Assembly: GCF_000377785.1 (NCBI RefSeq)
Contig: NZ_KB898730.1
Span: forward strand, 133,927 to 197,926
DNA from: Thioalkalivibrio sp. ALJ24
Lineage (GTDB): Bacteria; Pseudomonadota; Gammaproteobacteria; Ectothiorhodospirales; Ectothiorhodospiraceae
Length of the DNA stretch: 64,000 bases
Direction of reading: 5' to 3'
The notes below the pieces were generated by a model that did no database searches, was not told the origin of the DNA, and was given only the letters and a program-made list of their open reading frames with translations. The position numbers were made by a program, and so were the translations under genes. Positions 17,460-26,470 of the stretch are shown piece after piece (position 1 is the first letter of the stretch; the number at the start of each line of letters is the position of its first letter).

Positions 17460-18212
17460 TCACTCGGGATCGAACCCCAGGCAACCTCGCGCTTCCGCCG
17501 TCTCCGCACTCCAGGGCAGCCAGATGATCTCCGGTCCCTCAGGACGACACAGCGCCGCGGTGCGCCGCAGCGCCGAGGCGGCGGCTTCTTCGTAGGTCTT
17601 TTCCTTGGTCATCACCGAATAGCCCAGGGTGACCCTGGGCGGGAGCGGGAAGGGGTAGGGCGACCGGAACACGCCGATCAGTTCATCCCGGACACGCGCG
17701 GCATTCCCGCCCGTGATGCGGTCCAGATCCTCAGGGCTCAGGGCCAGTGCCAGCAGTCGCCTGCGCTGCCAGGCATCGACCAGGTAGGTTCCAATCCCGA
17801 TCCGATCCCCGTTTTCCAGTAGCGGGGACCAGAAGATCGGCGTGAAGCTCGCAGCCGGCACGTTGGCGTTCATCGGGGTGAATCGGTCCCCATAGGCGTA
17901 TGCGAGGATTTCGCCGGGTGCTTCCGGTTCTCCGTTCTCTCGGGACACGATCTCCCGGGACGGCATCCGCTTCCCGGTTCCGCTGGCCAGCCATTCGAAG
18001 TTCACGCCGAGTTTTTCCGCGATCTCAAGGAGCCGGCCGTGCTTCGGAAACGATTCCCCCTCCAGCCATTTGCGGGCGCCCTTGTGGGTCACCTGAAACA
18101 GGTGGGCGACCGCCTGCTGGCGGCCTTTGCCCTTGGGCGGTATGCCGATGGCGTCACAGGCCTCGTTGAGGCGCTGTGCAAAGGCCTCAAGCTCGCTGTC
18201 CGGCTCGGCCAT
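17460..18212 (-). CDS. XRE-family transcriptional regulator
   Basis: A 250-residue protein. Residues ~8-75 form an HTH of the Cro/CI type: FAQRLNEACDAIGIP, then GRQQAVAHLFQVTHKGARKWLEG, then LLEIAEKLGVNFEWLASG, the last being the usual phage-repressor-like end. The C-terminal half is not a recognisable LexA-type peptidase (no clear Ser-Lys pair), but it does contain a STPLLENGDRIGIG-like turn (SPLLENGDRIGIGTY) seen in S24 domains, then a region of unknown fold. It could be a degenerate CI-like repressor. It faces the decayed region and is next to no obvious target, so its regulon is unknown. Confidence 0.7.
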   Translation of the reverse strand: MAEPDSELEAFAQRLNEACDAIGIPPKGKGRQQAVAHLFQVTHKGARKWLEGESFPKHGRLLEIAEKLGVNFEWLASGTGKRMPSREIVSRENGEPEAPGEILAYAYGDRFTPMNANVPAASFTPIFWSPLLENGDRIGIGTYLVDAWQRRRLLALALSPEDLDRITGGNAARVRDELIGVFRSPYPFPLPPRVTLGYSVMTKEKTYEEAAASALRRTAALCRPEGPEIIWLPWSAETAEARGCLGFDPE

Positions 18213-18393
18213 AAGGCCACACCTCCATTACCTCGAAGTTCCGCTGCAGAAGCGCCCGCGAGTGGAGTCGCAGCAGCGTATGCGGGTGGTCTTCCAGCAT
18301 CGAAGGGTAGACGCGGAACATCCGGATGTCCGGCGTGATGTACCTGCTGAAGCCGCAAACGGCAAAGAAGCGCGATCCGACCGCCACTCGCAC
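18187..18393 (-). CDS. possible small protein, 68 residues
   Basis: An open frame between the OmpA-family and XRE genes, overlapping the start of the latter by 26 bp. The reading MRVAVGSRFFAVCGFSRYIT and the later YPSMLEDHPHTLLRLHSR look more protein-like than the other frames here, but there is no good ribosome site and no known family. It could equally be noncoding leader. Confidence 0.2.
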   Translation of the reverse strand: MRVAVGSRFFAVCGFSRYITPDIRMFRVYPSMLEDHPHTLLRLHSRALLQRNFEVMEVWPYGRAGQRA

Positions 18394-18430
18394 CGGATAA
18401 CCAGCGCGATTGACAACCGCCCTTCGTTCT

Positions 18431-19477
18431 TCAGAGCTCGACTAGCTCCACGCGACGGTTCTGCTGGCGGCCGTCCTCGTTACGATTGGTCGCCACCGGC
18501 GCCATCATGCCGGCTCCCGCCGACTGCAAGCGGTCTTTGTCGATTCCGTGCTCGTCTTTTAGCCAGGCCGCAACCGCCCGGGCGCGCTCCATCGAGAGGT
18601 TCAGGTTGTATTCGAAGTCGCCGACGTTGTCGGTGTGGCCTACGATCAGCAGCTCCAGCTCGGCGTTGTCCTCGAGCACATCGGCGATGGTGGCCAGGGC
18701 TTCGGCCGACTCGTCGATGATCTCGGCACTGTCGAACTCGAACAGTATGTCGCGCACGGCCACGCGGCCCTCGGAGATGATCCCGGCCTCGATCTCGTCG
18801 GCACTGAGATCCTCGCGATCGTGGGCGGCGACGATTTCGTCGCGCTCGGTCGGCTGCTGCTCGGGCGGCTCGGGCGCGGTCATACCCAGGGCATGCTCGT
18901 CTTCCGGCTTTTCCACCACATCGACGCGCATGGCCGGCGAGCCGTCGCTACGGTTGTTGTAGATCAGCACGTTGACGTATACGGCTTCTTCCGCGTGACT
19001 GGCGGCCAGAAAGCGCATGTCACGGTCTTCCCGGTTTCCCGGCCAGTTTATCGTCCCCAGTGAAACACCCCTGGGGCGATCGCGATCAAACGTGTCGAAA
19101 CGGTGAAAGCGCCGGCCCAGGCCGTCGCGACCACTGCCGGCGAAATCGATTTCGAAACCGGCCTGTTCCAGTCCCTGGCGATAGGCACGCTTGACCTGCA
19201 GGGTGCTGACATCCGGGTTGCGCAACAGGTAGATCAGCTGAGTATGCTCACCTTCGAACTCACGTGCGTGCGGGTATTCACCGTCCTCGCGTGGACCGAA
19301 AGTCAGGCTCACCCGGTCGAACTCGACGAACTGGTAGGAGGTGATTTCGCTGCCGTCGACACGCGGCACCAGCCGATGATCACCCCACTCCTCGGGCTCC
19401 TCAGCCAACAGGCCAACGGGTGCCGCAAGCACCAGGGCGGCACCTGCGATGCAGGCCAACATGTTTTTGAAAGGCAT
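18431..19477 (-). CDS. OmpA-family outer-membrane/periplasmic protein
   Basis: A 348-residue protein with a signal peptide (residues 1-25, ending VGLLAEE). The middle part (~40-190) resembles the DUF4892-type domain found ahead of OmpA domains in gammaproteobacteria. The last ~120 residues are a peptidoglycan-binding OmpA domain: ILFEFDSAEI, LIVGHTDNVGDFEYN with the conserved Asp, LSMERARAVAAWL and RLQSAGAGMMAP, then NRRVEL. It probably anchors the outer membrane or a periplasmic complex to the cell wall. Single gene; AGGA precedes the ATG. Confidence 0.85.
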   Translation of the reverse strand: MPFKNMLACIAGAALVLAAPVGLLAEEPEEWGDHRLVPRVDGSEITSYQFVEFDRVSLTFGPREDGEYPHAREFEGEHTQLIYLLRNPDVSTLQVKRAYRQGLEQAGFEIDFAGSGRDGLGRRFHRFDTFDRDRPRGVSLGTINWPGNREDRDMRFLAASHAEEAVYVNVLIYNNRSDGSPAMRVDVVEKPEDEHALGMTAPEPPEQQPTERDEIVAAHDREDLSADEIEAGIISEGRVAVRDILFEFDSAEIIDESAEALATIADVLEDNAELELLIVGHTDNVGDFEYNLNLSMERARAVAAWLKDEHGIDKDRLQSAGAGMMAPVATNRNEDGRQQNRRVELVEL

Positions 19478-19758
19478 ATGACCGGAGTCCTGAGTTCGAG
19501 TATGAGGTGCTACATGATTGCTCTTGGATGTTTCAGGAGACCGGGTACGTTGTCAAGGAATATTGCGTCTCCCTGGGCGAAGGGTGGGTCGATTCTCGAT
19601 CAGTGGTACTCCATCCCCAGAGACCGCGGTCGGGGCGCGTGCTTCGGGCAAAATTATGGGAATCAGTTCTTCGCCCGGGGGCGGGATCCTTGACGTCGCT
19701 TGCGCACCTGCCAGCGCTGCAGGGGCTCGCGACGCACTCGATCTCCTTCGCCGGGGAC

Positions 19759-19998
19759 GGTCCGGATCACGGTAATGAGTGCCGTGGCCGTCACCTGCGC
19801 GCCCATAACGCCGCTGTCGAGTCCTGTCGTGTTCGGCTGCAGAAACGCCGGAAGCCCGTCATTACGGACGTGATCCGTGATACGGGACATGCGCCGTTCC
19901 GGATGCGCACCGGATCCGGGAAAGGCGGCACGAGCGGCTGACCGAATATCGTCTGCAGTAACCAACTGAGCCAGGCGCCTGTCTGGTCCGGCCGCTTA
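19759..19998 (-). pseudogene. remnant of an aromatic amino acid (histidine) ammonia-lyase-like gene
   Basis: After an in-frame TAA at ~20001 the frame reads PDRRLAQLVTADDIRSAAR, then ERRMSRITDHVRNDGLPAFL and TTGLDSGVMGAQVTATAL. This is the conserved RLxxL ... GLPPFL ... PGLxSGxMxxQxTAA region of the MIO-dependent lyases (HAL/PAL/TAL). The catalytic Ala-Ser-Gly and the rest of the protein are missing, and the reading goes out of family after ITVIRT. It is therefore a fragment of a lost gene. The assignment rests on motif order alone. Confidence 0.5.
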
Positions 19999-20489
19999 TT
20001 CAAAGGCATCTCACCGAAGTGAACACCGCCCTGAACGGGCCCCGAGCGGTTCCCCGGAGCGTTCCACGGTTCGCTTTGGCCGATCGCATCGGTATTAGGC
20101 GCGTACAGAGCATCCCCACATGTCGGCGAAGCGTTTCCGGCCCATGAGCAGGTGAGGGCCAAGCTCCACGCCCCGCGTCCCGCACCCGGCTGTATCAAAG
20201 CTGGGAAAGCCGTTCGTACGAGACGACCAGCGGACCGACCCGGGGGTAACGCCCCAAGGATACGGACTTCGCTCACGTCAGCGATGAACGAATTCAGGAG
20301 ATCAAAATGACGCGCAACCTGCCACCGGGTGATCGGCTGGTTTGCCGCGCCTCGATTGGTTTCCGGACCGATTCTCTGCAAACGTGGAACAAGACCGTCC
20401 AGACGGGCTGCAGAAGACTCCAGGAACTCACGGTGAATCCAGACTGCCGAACTGGATAAATCTACCACAAGATCGGGAGGATCTGATCG
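19999..20489. other. eroded intergenic region upstream of the DUF2189 gene
   Basis: No complete gene. Open frames on the minus strand continue the decayed lyase region in other frames. The last 30 bp hold the GGGAGG ribosome site of the next gene. I see no tRNA, repeat or insertion sequence. Confidence 0.4.
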
Positions 20490-21344
20490 ATGAGTGAGGA
20501 AAAGGACGACATCCCTGTTGAAAAGCGCGCCTATCCTGAAGATCTGAATGAGGTTGAGTGCGAACACACCCCCGAAACCGAAAGCCCGACCATCCGGACC
20601 ATTGAACCCGATCATCTCGGAACATGGCTGGGCAAGGGGTGGCGCGATCTATGGAAAACTCCGGTCGCCCTGATTCACGGCCTGGTCATCGCCATTGTTG
20701 GCCTGGTGGCTCTGGGCTTGTCATGGAACGAACCCTGGATGGCCTTTGCCTTTCTTGCCGGTTTGCTGTTTCTGGGCCCGATACTGGCCGTCGGCGTAAA
20801 CTTTCTGGCAATGCAAAGAGATAGGGGCCACGCGACCGGGACGGGTCTTGGCTGGGTCAGTCACCTGGGAGGTTCGGTCTGGGTGTTTGCGCTGCTTCTG
20901 GCTCTGATCTTCGCGATCTGGGCGAGCTTCGTCTGGATGTGGATCGCCGTGCTGAACATCGGCGAACTCGGGGTGACCGGGCAGCTGCATCACCTGTTCG
21001 GCGCGATGCTCAGTACGGGCCCGGGAATCATATCCTTGATCGGCGTGGTTGTGGCAGCCGTAATCTTCGGCCTCATTGTGTTCATGCTGAGTCTCATCAC
21101 CGTGCCTGCAATGATTGATCAACGGGCCCGTGATGAGGCCTCACAGACCACGCTTTTCGATGCGATCGGGATGAGCCTGAAGGCTTTCAACCATAACCGT
21201 GGCACACTCCTGCTTTGGGGTCTGATCATCACCGCCTTGTTTGCGGTGTCTGTTGCCACTGCCCTGTTGGCACTTACCGTGATCTTCCCCTGGCTGGGCT
21301 TCGCGATGTGGCATGGTTACCGTGACCTGATCAGTACGGCATGA
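20490..21344 (+). CDS. DUF2189 family membrane protein
   Basis: A 284-residue protein with an acidic, soluble N-terminus (~45 residues) followed by about six membrane spans. The order GWRDLWKTPVALIHGLVIA, then LAGLLFLGPILAVG, and the late VPAMIDQRARDEAS / LLLWGLIITALFAVS / FPWLGFAMWHGYRDLI matches the DUF2189 family, whose WHAYRDL ending is typical. Function unknown; members are often near respiratory genes. GGGAGG lies about 9 nt upstream of the ATG. Single gene, with a strong terminator about 125 bp after its stop. Confidence 0.8.
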   Translation: MSEEKDDIPVEKRAYPEDLNEVECEHTPETESPTIRTIEPDHLGTWLGKGWRDLWKTPVALIHGLVIAIVGLVALGLSWNEPWMAFAFLAGLLFLGPILAVGVNFLAMQRDRGHATGTGLGWVSHLGGSVWVFALLLALIFAIWASFVWMWIAVLNIGELGVTGQLHHLFGAMLSTGPGIISLIGVVVAAVIFGLIVFMLSLITVPAMIDQRARDEASQTTLFDAIGMSLKAFNHNRGTLLLWGLIITALFAVSVATALLALTVIFPWLGFAMWHGYRDLISTA

Positions 21345-22377
21345 AGGGAGCGTGAACCGGGGCTGGGAGGACTGCGTTAAGGAAGCGTTGATGAAGACCC
21401 CTGCATCCGGCTCCGTGGCCCGCCAACGCATTGTTGGAAGGACAATGGGCCGGGATGGCCTGTTGGGTGCCCTGTGACCGCCGGTTTTGGCGGTCACAGG
21501 GGCCTTTTTTTTCGGGGCAATGGGCGACCCGGAGCGTCTCTGGCTCCTCAAAAATGCTTCAGGACGGCGAGCGTTGGGTTAGTGAATCGGTTGCTGAGCA
21601 CGAGAAACTGAACTTGGTACCGCACGGCTGACCGAACGTGTGCCCGGGGGGTTCTCAGCCCGGGCGCGTTCATGAGGGCCGAGTGCGATAGCACTCAGGC
21701 TGTTGCGCTGGCCCACATGCCAGGTCACCGGGGTCAGGAACTGGCTCCCGCGCGAGCTTCGCCACCAGCCGCTCGAATTCAAGTCGCGGCACGTATTCGG
21801 GTACCGCCGATCAACTTCCGTCCTCGCTTGACCGTGTGCGCGGTCCCTCGGGTGATGACGCCATCGACCAGGCGCGGATTACCGGGAAACGCCTTCGATG
21901 TCTCCTCGAACCGCCGGCGTCGGAGTTGCCAGAGGGAAAGGAAGTGGCGCGCGAACTGAAGACCCGGCAGCCCCTCACGGGTGAGATCCACGACATCCGG
22001 GTCCCGGAATGGCCAGGCGCCCGAGGGCGGGTTGAAGCGAGCCTGCGGCTCCCCTGCAACGATCCCGCCCTGAAAGCCGAGCATTCCACCGACAAAATCA
22101 CGGGTCTGTGTGCGCTTGCGGCAAGTCTGTGCGGTGGCGTTCCTGGGACAGTTACATGAGGATGCAGAACGATTGCGTATCTCCGGCCGGGCGGGGCCGA
22201 CCCCTCGTTGATCAAGGCGTGACCCTGAGTCTGTGAATTCGGGACCCAAATCTTTTGCACTGCCCGCCCTGGCTGGCTGGTAGCGGGTATCGACCTCGGG
22301 CAGCATAGGAGGTCAAATGCCGCGACCTCGTGCCGAGGCCCGCCCGACCTTCATTCTCCTTGATCTGGAGACCCGTG
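21345..22377. other. 1-kb region with a terminator and unrecognised open frames
   Basis: Apart from the terminator at 21470-21512, nothing here is a secure gene. A 175-residue minus-strand frame (21779-22306) contains protein-like stretches such as GMLGFQGGIVAGEPQAR and LPGLQFARHFLSLWQL but has no recognised family or ribosome site, so it may be a decayed gene. A short frame at 21391-21477 (28 residues, with AAGGA ahead of the ATG) ends inside the terminator and could be a leader. Confidence 0.35.
21470..21512 (+). terminator. strong intrinsic terminator
   Basis: CCCTGTGACCGCC (21470-21482) pairs perfectly with GGCGGTCACAGGG (21489-21501) around a 6-nt loop. It is followed, after GCC, by eight Ts. 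It serves plus-strand transcription from the DUF2189 gene. Confidence 0.85.
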
Positions 22378-23793
22378 ATGCCTTCCCACCGTGCCGCGCC
22401 AGCCGACTTCACCGTGGATGCCCTCATCGTTGGCGGAGGGCCCGGCGGCATGAGCACCGCTATCACGGCCGCCCGGGTGTGGCCGGGGCGCCGTATCCTG
22501 CTGGTACGGCCGGAGGAGACACCGGTCGTCCCCTGCGGCATTCCCTACATCTTTGGAACACTGCACGGTGTGGACGACGATCTTCTGAGCAGTGCCCCGT
22601 TTCGCCAGCTGGGCGGCGAGATTCTCTGTGATCGGGTCCAGCATGTCGATCGCGAGACCCGGATTGCGACGCTGGACAGTGGCACCCGCATCCGCTGGCA
22701 ACGGCTTGTACTTGCCACCGGCACCCATCCGCATCAGCCCCCGGTGCCGGGCGGCGATCGACCCGGGGTATTCGCAATACACAAGGACTACGACGTCCTG
22801 GAGACCCTGTTCGAGGACTTGCTGCCGGACGCTCGGCGTCTGGTTGTCGTTGGTGGTGGCTTCATCGGGGTGGAGTTCGCTGATGAGGTGCGCAAGAGTG
22901 GTACTGATGTGGCCATTGTCGAACAGTTACCACATCTGCTGCTGCGCAATTTTGATGTCGAGGTGGCCACCCGGGTCGAGGCCAGGTTACGGGAACACGG
23001 CATCCAGATCCGGACCGGCCAGGGTGTGACGGAACTGACCGGCACTGGAGCCGATGGTGCCGTCACCGGTGTGCGTTTGGCTGACGGCGAGGTGCTGCCG
23101 GCGGACGCGGTACTGGTCGCGATCGGCGATGAGCGCGAGGTGCGCCTGGCCCACGAGATGGGGCTGACGATGGCGCGCGGCGGTGGAATCTGGGTCGATG
23201 CCTTCCAGCGCAGCCGCGAGGATTACGCCATCTTCGCGGTTGGGGACTGCGCCTTCAAGCAGGACTTGCTGCTGCGGCGTTCAGCGACCTCCCTGCTTGC
23301 CTCAACGGCCGCCGCCGAGGGCCGAACCGCCGGGATGAACCTGTTCGGACTGCGCAATGAGCGCTACAACGCCGGCAGTATCGCGATCTATGCCAGTCAG
23401 ATCGGTGATCTGGCCTTCGGCTGTGCGGGCATGACCGCCCATGCCGCCCGCAACGAGGGCTTCGACGTGGTGGTCGGCAGCACTGAGGTCCCCGATCATC
23501 ACCCACCGACCATGCCCGGGACCCGCACCATGACCTGCCGCATGGTCTTCAGCCGCAGCGGGCTTTTGCTCGGCGCTCAGGTGGTTGGCGGCCCCACCAC
23601 AGCCGAGGTCCTGAATGCCATCGGGGTCGCAATTCAGGCGCGGCTAACCCTGCACGATCTCGTGGGGTTTCAGTTCGGCAGCCACCCGCGTCTGACCGCT
23701 CCCGCACACCCCATGGCACTTGCCTCACTCGACGCGTTGCGCCAGATGTCCGAGCCACCGTCCGCTGCGGGCCCGGAAGGCACCGGGGCATAG
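22378..23793 (+). CDS. FAD-dependent pyridine nucleotide-disulfide oxidoreductase (CoA-disulfide reductase/NADH oxidase-like)
   Basis: A 471-residue protein; the ATG at 22378 has TGGAG upstream. An N-terminal Rossmann motif (GGGPGG, residues 19-24) binds FAD. A second (VVVGGGFIGVEFAD, near 150) binds NAD(P)H, and AIFAVGDCA near 290 is the C-terminal FAD motif. The single Cys in VPCGIPYIFG (Cys53) is at the position of the catalytic Cys of CoA-disulfide reductase and NADH oxidase/persulfide reductase enzymes. It could therefore reduce CoA-disulfides, persulfides or oxygen. The C-terminal dimerisation domain is present (VVGGPTTAEVLNAIGVAI). The gene converges on the sensor kinase gene 16 bp away, so no shared operon is implied. 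Confidence 0.8.
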   Translation: MPSHRAAPADFTVDALIVGGGPGGMSTAITAARVWPGRRILLVRPEETPVVPCGIPYIFGTLHGVDDDLLSSAPFRQLGGEILCDRVQHVDRETRIATLDSGTRIRWQRLVLATGTHPHQPPVPGGDRPGVFAIHKDYDVLETLFEDLLPDARRLVVVGGGFIGVEFADEVRKSGTDVAIVEQLPHLLLRNFDVEVATRVEARLREHGIQIRTGQGVTELTGTGADGAVTGVRLADGEVLPADAVLVAIGDEREVRLAHEMGLTMARGGGIWVDAFQRSREDYAIFAVGDCAFKQDLLLRRSATSLLASTAAAEGRTAGMNLFGLRNERYNAGSIAIYASQIGDLAFGCAGMTAHAARNEGFDVVVGSTEVPDHHPPTMPGTRTMTCRMVFSRSGLLLGAQVVGGPTTAEVLNAIGVAIQARLTLHDLVGFQFGSHPRLTAPAHPMALASLDALRQMSEPPSAAGPEGTGA

Positions 23794-23809
23794 GTCGCCT
23801 TGAATCGTG

Positions 23810-25159
23810 TTAGTTGTCGCAGTGGTGTTCCGGTTGGTCCAGGGGTAACAGCACGCGGGCCTCGATCCCGCCGCCGGCACGCGGAAGCAGGGAGACGGTC
23901 CAGCCGTTGCCCTCGGCCAGCTGGCGGGTGATGGCAAGGCCAAGGCCGCTGCCACCAGTCTGCATGTTTCGCGAGGTCTCGAGCCTGTGGAATGGCTGGA
24001 ACACGTTCTCGAGCTCCTCTTCGGGGATCCCGGGCCCGCGGTCAAGGATGCGAATGGTGACGGTGGGGCCGCATTCCATCTTGACTTCGATCGGTTTTTC
24101 GCCCGCGTAGCGCACCGCGTTTTCCACCAGGTTCGACAGGATGCGCTGCAAGGCGACAGGATTGAGGTGGCGGGGGCAGGACTCGGGGATGTCACCGTGC
24201 AGGATTCGGACCTCTTCGCCGCCGGCGTCGGCAATGACCTGTTCCAGCAGGGCGCTGATGTCGACCGTTTTTTCTTCCCGGGTCTCGAGGTCCCGGCTCA
24301 GGGCCAGCGACTGGTGGATGATCCGGTCCATCGCCGCAAGATCGTCACAGATGCCGTCAATGAGTTTGGGATCATGGCGTTCGCGAAGGATCTCGAGGGA
24401 GAGACGGATCCGGGTGAGGGGAGTCCTCAGGTCATGCGAGATGCCGGCCAGCAGGGTGGTTCGATTCGCAAGCAATTGATGGACTTTAAGGGCCATATTG
24501 TTGAAATTGCGCGCCAGGTGGCGGACTTCACGTGGGCCTTTCTCCGGTATGGGGTCGGGGATCTGGCCTTGACCCACGCGAGAGACGGCAGCGTAAAGGC
24601 GCCGGATGCGGCGCGTGGTTCCACCCGCCATGAAAAGGGCCGTCAGCAGCACGAGGAGGAAGGTGATGAGCGCGACCGACACAGCGCCCTCGACACGTTG
24701 AGTCGCCACCCGGTCCGCAGCCAGGCCGATGCGCAGATTCTGGTTGGCCAGCGCTAGATCGGCCCAGTACCAGCGTTCCCCGTTTCGGACCTGCGGCCGA
24801 AGCGGGACTTCGAAACCCACCCGTCGCGACAGTGATTCCTGTACGAACCTGAGATACGGCAGGCGCAGAGTCTCCGCCGGCGGCAGCGGTCCGCTGGCTT
24901 CCGTGATCCGGAGCCCGTGTTCACGTTCCAGGCGCTCGTTGAAGTCCCTGCGTGCGGGCGGGGGGATCTCGGCCCAGCTCCGGCCTGACAGCAGCATCAA
25001 TGCGGCCGTGTCGTCGGCTGCACTGCGGGCGAGGGGGAGGACGGTGAAATGCGCGACGACACCGAGCGTCAGGATCGCGAAAGTCAGGAACGCAACCAGC
25101 AGAATGCTCGTTGTCCGTATCAGGATCGAGCTCGGCGCAAGTGAGGTCAGCCACCTCAT
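23810..25159 (-). CDS. sensor histidine kinase, EnvZ-like
   Basis: A 449-residue kinase. Membrane spans near residues 17-38 and 166-187 flank a ~125-residue periplasmic part, followed by HAMP. The dimerisation/phosphoacceptor box is GISHDLRTPLTRIRLS (His near 250). ATP-binding boxes are LSNLVENAVRYA (N), DRGPGIPEEELENVF (G1) and TGGSGLGLAITRQLA (G2). The ATG overlaps the TGA of the response-regulator gene (ATGA), so the two are co-translated. This architecture is that of EnvZ; the stimulus is unknown. Confidence 0.85.
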   Translation of the reverse strand: MRWLTSLAPSSILIRTTSILLVAFLTFAILTLGVVAHFTVLPLARSAADDTAALMLLSGRSWAEIPPPARRDFNERLEREHGLRITEASGPLPPAETLRLPYLRFVQESLSRRVGFEVPLRPQVRNGERWYWADLALANQNLRIGLAADRVATQRVEGAVSVALITFLLVLLTALFMAGGTTRRIRRLYAAVSRVGQGQIPDPIPEKGPREVRHLARNFNNMALKVHQLLANRTTLLAGISHDLRTPLTRIRLSLEILRERHDPKLIDGICDDLAAMDRIIHQSLALSRDLETREEKTVDISALLEQVIADAGGEEVRILHGDIPESCPRHLNPVALQRILSNLVENAVRYAGEKPIEVKMECGPTVTIRILDRGPGIPEEELENVFQPFHRLETSRNMQTGGSGLGLAITRQLAEGNGWTVSLLPRAGGGIEARVLLPLDQPEHHCDN

Positions 25160-25887
25160 GTGCCGGCCTCGGCTCCGTCCGGGGCGAACAGGTAACCGCG
25201 ACCCCAGACGGTGCGGATGTAGCGGGGCTGGCTCGGGTCGTCCTCGATCTTGCGGCGCAGGCGCGCGATGCGCACATCGATGCTGCGATCGTACGGCTGG
25301 TGTTCATAGCCCTTGATCAAATCCAGCAGCGTGTTCCGGTCGAGGACGCGGCGGGGATGCTCCACCAGCACCCGTAATAGCGTGAATTCGCCGGTGGTGA
25401 GGGCCACTTCCTCGTCATTCCGAAGCAGACGTTGCGAGCTGGTGTGCAGTTCAAAGGGCCCGAAACGGCCGACATCGGGTTCTTCGGACGTTGAATCGGC
25501 TTCACTGTCGCCACCGCGTCGTCGCAGGACTGCCCGCACCCGTGCCAGCATTTCCCGCGGATTGAAGGGCTTGGCGATGTAATCGTCTGCCCCCACTTCC
25601 AGCCCCACGATGCGGTCGACGTCCTCGCCGCGTGCCGAGACCATGATGACCGGCAGGCGGGTCTTGTTCACGATGCGGCGCAGGAGCGAGAGACCGTCCT
25701 CACCGGGCAGCATCACGTCCAGGATCAACAGATCAAACGCGGTTTCCTCCAGGACCTCGTCCATAGCGACGCCGTCCTGAACCGCCGTCACCTGGTACCC
25801 CTGCTCCTCAAGATAGCGCTGCAGCAGATCCCGCAGACCGGGATCGTCGTCAACGACAAGTATCCGTGAGGGGGCTGTTGTCTCCAT
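25156..25887 (-). CDS. OmpR-family response regulator
   Basis: A 243-residue regulator. The receiver has the acidic DDD (13-15), phosphoacceptor Asp57 in LLILDVMLPGEDG, the Ser of VSARGED and the Lys of YIAKPFNPREM. A winged-helix DNA-binding domain follows (LTTGEFTLLRVLVEHPRRVL ... RSIDVRIARLRRKIEDD ... IRTVWGRGYLF). It is the partner of the overlapping EnvZ-like kinase. Its intergenic region on the 5' side carries an interrupted palindrome and faces a divergently oriented small membrane protein gene, a plausible target. Confidence 0.9.
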   Translation of the reverse strand: METTAPSRILVVDDDPGLRDLLQRYLEEQGYQVTAVQDGVAMDEVLEETAFDLLILDVMLPGEDGLSLLRRIVNKTRLPVIMVSARGEDVDRIVGLEVGADDYIAKPFNPREMLARVRAVLRRRGGDSEADSTSEEPDVGRFGPFELHTSSQRLLRNDEEVALTTGEFTLLRVLVEHPRRVLDRNTLLDLIKGYEHQPYDRSIDVRIARLRRKIEDDPSQPRYIRTVWGRGYLFAPDGAEAGT

Positions 25888-25931
25888 GGGGCTCTTCTGC
25901 AGACCTGATGGAAGGGGCGGTGAAACACCTT

Positions 25932-25968
25932 GTTACAAATTTGGTGAATCAGGAAATCCTTATGTAAC
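25932..25968. promoter_or_regulatory. A/T-rich interrupted palindrome between regulator and small-protein genes
   Basis: TGTTACAAATTTGG begins this stretch and TATGTAACG ends it, so GTTAC and GTAAC form the ends of an interrupted palindrome. It lies between the divergent response-regulator gene and the small membrane protein gene in otherwise GC-rich DNA. It may be an operator or contain the two promoters. No clean -35/-10 pair with standard spacing was found. Confidence 0.35.
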
Positions 25969-26039
25969 GGGGGCCACGTATTGTCGAGGCTGTGCAAGGT
26001 TCGGTGCGAACCGGTTAACCCATTACAGGAGGTATCACC

Positions 26040-26213
26040 ATGCATTTCGACCAGATTACCCTGATTGGCGTCGTCGCCGCGTTGGCCGTGGCCGCCGTTG
26101 TCGTTCGCCTGATGGCGCAGGAGCCGCATCGCGCTCGGGTCCGGTCTCAGCGGCCGCGTTTCACATCAAGCGAGGTCGGCCACGAGCGGTCCACTTCGCA
26201 GCGGCTGCGGTAA
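26040..26213 (+). CDS. small single-span membrane protein, 57 residues
   Basis: ATG at 26040 is preceded by a near-perfect ribosome site (ACAGGAGGT, 6 nt spacing). The protein has one membrane span (residues 7-25: TLIGVVAALAVAAVVVRLM) and a short basic, polar tail ending at TAA 26211-26213. No family is recognised. It lies divergent to the EnvZ/OmpR-like pair, 150 bp from the regulator start. It may be a target of that system, in the manner of small membrane proteins that modulate sensor kinases; this is inference from position only. Confidence 0.6.
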   Translation: MHFDQITLIGVVAALAVAAVVVRLMAQEPHRARVRSQRPRFTSSEVGHERSTSQRLR

Positions 26214-26470
26214 CCCCCCTCTGGTTGATACGGATCGGGGCATCACGGCGCGTCCGTTTGGTCTCGTCCGGCGCTCCGGGAAACGCTCACGCGTTGGCCC
26301 GGAGCGGCTTCCCCGCCATTTCCCTCCCGTGTGGCGCGCAATACCCCCCTGTCTGCCACCGAATTTCACCATGCCCCAGGGTCCTGTCAAGTCGCACTGG
26401 GGTCTCTTCCCGGGAGTGCCCCCGAACCCTTCAGGCCTGAATCGGTCCGTCAGGGGCGGGCGAGACGGAC
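26214..26470. other. noncoding spacer
   Basis: About 260 bp with no credible gene, hairpin or repeat between the small membrane protein gene and the convergent XPF-type nuclease gene. Confidence 0.4.
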
